The notes under the pieces were generated by a model. The model did not search any database. It was not told where the DNA came from and was given only the letters and a program-made list of their open reading frames with translations. The translations under genes and the position numbers were made by a program. From positions 1 through 9,173 of the forward strand of contig JAPUHH010000043.1 in NCBI GenBank assembly GCA_027297825.1: 9,173 bases of DNA. Reading direction: 5' to 3'. The DNA comes from Gammaproteobacteria bacterium. Its GTDB lineage: Bacteria; Pseudomonadota; Gammaproteobacteria; UBA4575. Positions 7,655-9,173 of this stretch are shown here, in pieces; within the stretch, counting starts at the first letter, position 1, and each line of letters begins with the position of its first letter.

Positions 7655-8347
7655 TTGATTGCAAATAATAAAATAGAAAAAAACAGTGCTATTGTCCTTC
7701 TTTCAGGAGGGCTGGATTCCACTACTGCGTTAGCCATCGCTCAATCTAAAGGCTATGCCTGTTATGCGTTGAGTTTTCGCTATGGTCAGCGACATCATGC
7801 GGAACTCGCAGCTGCAAAAAAAGTTGCCAACTCATTTAATGTGGTTGAGCACAAGATTTTTGATATTGATCTTTCAGTCTTCAAAGGCTCTGCGCTTACC
7901 GATAACACTATAGAAGTTCCGAAAAGCACAACTAGTGGTATACCCGTAACCTATGTTCCTGCACGCAATACCGTTTTTCTTTCGATTGCCCTGGCATGGG
8001 CGGAAGTCTTGCAGGTCCAAGACATATTTATAGGTGTTAATGCGGTGGATTACTCGGGTTATCCGGATTGTCGACCTGAATATATAAAGGCGTATCAATC
8101 GATGGCGAATCTAGCTACCAAGGCAGGTGTGGAAGGGCAGACTTTAGACATACATACCCCGTTAATTTCATTATCCAAAGCCGAAATTATTAAACTTGGC
8201 AATAATTTAGGTGTTGATTATTCATTAACCGTTTCTTGTTATTCAGCAGATCAGCAAGGTAGAGCGTGTGGGGAATGTGATTCCTGCCGTTTTCGCAGCA
8301 AAGGATTTGTTGAAGCGGGAATTGCAGATCCAACACAATATATCTGA
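7655..8347 (+). CDS. queC: 7-cyano-7-deazaguanine synthase QueC
   Basis: QueC uses ATP and ammonia to turn CDG into preQ0, the product handed on to QueF for queuosine. The 230-residue protein carries the PP-loop SGGLDS (17-22), FRYGQRHHAEL (41-51), VPARNTVFLSIA (101-112), GVNAVDYSGYPDCRPEY (127-143), and the zinc-binding cysteines C195, C205, C208, C211 (SCYSADQQGRACGECDSC). The start is TTG 7655: the frame is closed by TGA at 7634-7636 and no ATG, GTG or other TTG lies between. No clear Shine-Dalgarno precedes it, so initiation is probably weak or coupled to queE. Family and length are secure; the exact initiation codon is less so. Confidence 0.96.
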   Translation: MIANNKIEKNSAIVLLSGGLDSTTALAIAQSKGYACYALSFRYGQRHHAELAAAKKVANSFNVVEHKIFDIDLSVFKGSALTDNTIEVPKSTTSGIPVTYVPARNTVFLSIALAWAEVLQVQDIFIGVNAVDYSGYPDCRPEYIKAYQSMANLATKAGVEGQTLDIHTPLISLSKAEIIKLGNNLGVDYSLTVSCYSADQQGRACGECDSCRFRSKGFVEAGIADPTQYI

Positions 8348-8392
8348 GCCAGAAAATAGATAAGTCTAGCCAGAATTGGATAGGTTTTCTCG

Positions 8393-8421
8393 TAGAGCTT
8401 TTTGAGAATTTGAGGTACGAT
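8393..8421 (+). promoter_or_regulatory. Possible promoter of the tRNA-Lys gene
   Basis: TACGAT (8416-8421) is a fair -10 box followed by the very GC-rich stretch AGCGCGCCGCG, resembling the discriminator of stringently controlled stable-RNA promoters. Initiation would fall near 8428, about six bases before the mature tRNA. The -35 at 17-base spacing, TAGAGC (8393-8398), matches the consensus poorly. Confidence 0.4.
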
Positions 8422-8433
8422 AGCGCGCCGCGT

Positions 8434-8509
8434 GGGTCGTTAGCTCAGCTGGTAGAGCACCGGGCTTTTAACCCGATGGTCATAGGTTCGAATCCTATAC
8501 GACCCACCA
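8434..8509 (+). tRNA. tRNA-Lys, anticodon UUU
   Basis: The 76-base gene folds as a standard cloverleaf: acceptor GGGTCGT/ACGACCC, D arm GCTC/GAGC, anticodon loop CTTTTAA with TTT at 8467-8469, variable region TGGTC, T arm ATAGG-TTCGAAT-CCTAT, discriminator A, and an encoded CCA end (8507-8509). It matches the E. coli tRNA-Lys closely outside the anticodon stem. The anticodon stem CCGGG/CCCGA has a C-A mismatch at the top pair (8460/8476, positions 27 and 43); E. coli has a G-U pair there. It follows queC as in Pseudomonas. Confidence 0.98.
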
Positions 8510-8566
8510 ACTTACAATTACTTATCTTTAAATCTCGACGTTACTTGTCATAACTTCAAGCCTAAA

Positions 8567-8595
8567 TTAGTCACAGGCTCCGACTTTAGTCACAG
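8567..8595 (+). repeat. 10-bp direct repeat TTAGTCACAG
   Basis: TTAGTCACAG occurs at 8567-8576 and again at 8586-8595, 19 bases start to start. The spacing, about two helical turns, would place two bound protein units on the same DNA face. No known binding site is matched. Confidence 0.6.
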
Positions 8596-8619
8596 TTAAA
8601 AGGAGCTAACGCTAACTGT
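8592..8619 (+). repeat. Inverted repeat with internal tandem GCTAAC
   Basis: ACAGTTA (8592-8598) is mirrored by TAACTGT (8613-8619), a 7-bp perfect stem with a 14-base loop. The right side includes a tandem GCTAAC GCTAAC (8605-8616). It overlaps the end of the TTAGTCACAG repeat. Function unknown. Confidence 0.45.
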
Positions 8620-8703
8620 TGTACGATTCTTATTTATGGCAATAACTGCCGCTTCAACATTCGGTACTTTGCATCTTTTAATTTCTAGTATTTATCCAAT
8701 ATG

Positions 8704-8733
8704 TTCATTACGGTAAATTTCTGAATTTATAAT
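8704..8733 (+). promoter_or_regulatory. Candidate sigma-70-type promoter for the small ORF
   Basis: A perfect TATAAT lies at 8728-8733. TTCATT (8704-8709), 18 bases upstream, is a poor -35 box. Transcription would start near 8740, giving a leader of about 16 bases before the ATG at 8756. The AT-rich surroundings make chance TATAAT matches likely, so confidence is moderate. Confidence 0.45.
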
Positions 8734-8743
8734 ATTTTACCGT
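8710..8743 (+). promoter_or_regulatory. Inverted repeat flanking the -10 box, possible operator
   Basis: ACGGTAAA (8710-8717) and TTTACCGT (8736-8743) are perfect 8-base inverted repeats with an 18-base centre that contains the TATAAT box. The left arm lies between the putative -35 and -10 and the right arm covers the expected start site. A dimeric regulator bound here would block initiation. No matching regulator is encoded in the window. Confidence 0.45.
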
Positions 8744-8755
8744 TAAGGTTCCCGT

Positions 8756-8845
8756 ATGAAAAAAAGCAAAGGACATATCAGACAACTGCCTAAATTCAGG
8801 TCAAAGGTAGTCTCTGACAAAAAGAACGAGCTTAGGGACACCTAA
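8756..8845 (+). CDS. Small basic 29-residue ORF (hypothetical protein or leader peptide)
   Basis: This ORF runs from ATG to TAA (8843-8845). It begins MKKSKGHIRQLPKF, has seven Lys, three Arg and one His against two Asp and one Glu, and has no membrane segment or signal peptide. I do not recognise it. Support comes from its surroundings: a TATAAT box and inverted repeat upstream, AAGG at 8745-8748 seven bases before the ATG, and a strong terminator 13 bases after the stop. It could be a small nucleic-acid-binding protein, a leader peptide for the downstream secreted-protein gene, or chance. No run of identical regulatory codons of the classical amino-acid attenuator kind is present. Confidence 0.5.
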   Translation: MKKSKGHIRQLPKFRSKVVSDKKNELRDT

Positions 8846-8858
8846 TTTATTACCAAAT

Positions 8859-8882
8859 TGCCCCTTAACCGGGGCATTTTTT
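8859..8882 (+). terminator. Intrinsic terminator between the small ORF and the secreted-protein gene
   Basis: TGCCCC (8859-8864), loop TTAACC, GGGGCA (8871-8876), then six T (8877-8882) form a textbook rho-independent terminator ending the small ORF's transcript. The last T directly touches ATG 8883, and the GGGG of the right arm is the only Shine-Dalgarno-like sequence for that ATG. The hairpin could therefore act as an attenuator and also mask the ribosome site. Confidence 0.8.
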
Positions 8883-9173
8883 ATGGAAAAACTTTTATTT
8901 TTACTATTCCTATTCTCGTCACAAGCAGGCGCAGTAACATGGGATTACATTTTAGATTTCGAGGATGCCACGGCCAGCGATATAGGCGACACCACAACTC
9001 TATTTGGGGATACCAGTGGGTTTGGTAATGACAACTGTGCCATCTATGCGAATGGTAGTAGACAGCAAATCAATATGGGAACTCCGTCAGGTACGTGGTT
9101 GCCTAGTGGATGGGGTGATAATGCTTCTTACGATAATGCAACTTGCCAAAGGCACGGAGTAGTACAACAGGAT
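8883..9173 (+). CDS. Unrecognised secreted protein (3' end outside window)
   Basis: A frame of 97 codons runs open from ATG 8883 to the last base. The N-terminus is a plausible signal peptide: MEK, hydrophobic LLFLLFLFSS, and a likely cut AGA|V after residue 17. The n-region is weak because Glu and Lys cancel. The mature part is rich in Gly, Asn, Asp, Thr and aromatic residues, with two cysteines (C52, C88) and phrases such as FEDATASDIGD and GTWLPSGWGDN. It suggests an extracytoplasmic beta-rich protein, but I recognise no family. The minus strand has a stop in every frame within about 90 bases of the window end, which favours this reading. Expression is puzzling because an intrinsic terminator abuts the start codon. 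Confidence 0.65.
   Translation, partial: MEKLLFLLFLFSSQAGAVTWDYILDFEDATASDIGDTTTLFGDTSGFGNDNCAIYANGSRQQINMGTPSGTWLPSGWGDNASYDNATCQRHGVVQQD

Larger units (their letters stand above)
8510..8755 (+). other. AT-rich intergenic region with short repeats
   Basis: No protein gene, RNA gene or insertion sequence is recognisable here. The stretch after the tRNA holds a direct repeat, a small inverted repeat and, near its end, a promoter-like segment with an inverted repeat (listed separately). A 26-codon ORF at 8636-8716 lacks a Shine-Dalgarno and is not called. No T-rich terminator follows the tRNA, and no copy of the tRNA 3' end was seen. Confidence 0.6.

Noticed and set aside
8351..8403. Possible terminator between queC and tRNA-Lys (AGAAAA/TTTTCT and CTC-GTA-GAG followed by T5)
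   Set aside because: The first pair of arms is 28 bases apart and A/T-only apart from one pair; the second stem has only three pairs. Neither makes a credible terminator.
8567..8595. CRP-like site from the repeated TCACA
   Set aside because: The two half-sites are in the same orientation and lack the TGTGA-N6-TCACA palindrome.
8592..8625. Integron attC-like core
   Set aside because: Neither GTTRRRY nor RYYYAAC is matched exactly, and no paired arms of attC type are present.
8636..8716. 26-codon ORF after the tRNA
   Set aside because: It has no Shine-Dalgarno, its end overlaps the putative operator, and it has no features of a real protein.
1..9173. CRISPR array, insertion sequence or rRNA
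   Set aside because: No regularly spaced repeats, transposase or rRNA-like sequence was found anywhere in the window.

Overview
The window looks like a conserved chromosomal stretch of a gammaproteobacterium of moderate to low GC (estimated by eye). The order ruvA-ruvB-ybgC-tolQ-tolR-tolA-tolB-pal-cpoB-queE-queC-tRNA-Lys is the one known from Pseudomonas and related gammaproteobacteria. All protein genes found are on the + strand. The exact genus cannot be read from the sequence.

Positions 1-1636 hold the end of the Holliday-junction branch-migration genes: ruvA (5' end outside the window) and complete ruvB. Positions 1682-6911 hold the complete Tol-Pal envelope cluster: the thioesterase ybgC, the inner-membrane motor tolQ-tolR-tolA, periplasmic tolB, the outer-membrane lipoprotein pal, and the periplasmic coordinator cpoB. 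These genes are packed with overlaps or gaps of 4-35 bases and are probably co-transcribed. TolQ/TolR use the proton-motive force to move TolA, which reaches across the periplasm to TolB/Pal. CpoB links this system to peptidoglycan synthesis at the division site.

Positions 6946-8347 hold two queuosine-precursor genes, queE (CDG synthase) and queC (preQ0 synthase). A tRNA-Lys(UUU) gene follows at 8434-8509. The recognisable core synteny ends there.

Positions 8510-9173 are different: AT-rich, with short direct and inverted repeats. They contain what looks like a complete miniature transcription unit: a TATAAT box flanked by an inverted repeat, a Shine-Dalgarno site, a very basic 29-codon ORF, and a strong intrinsic terminator. 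The terminator T-run directly abuts the ATG of an unrecognised secreted-protein gene that runs off the window end. This last segment is the only part I consider potentially novel; the rest is well-known housekeeping DNA.
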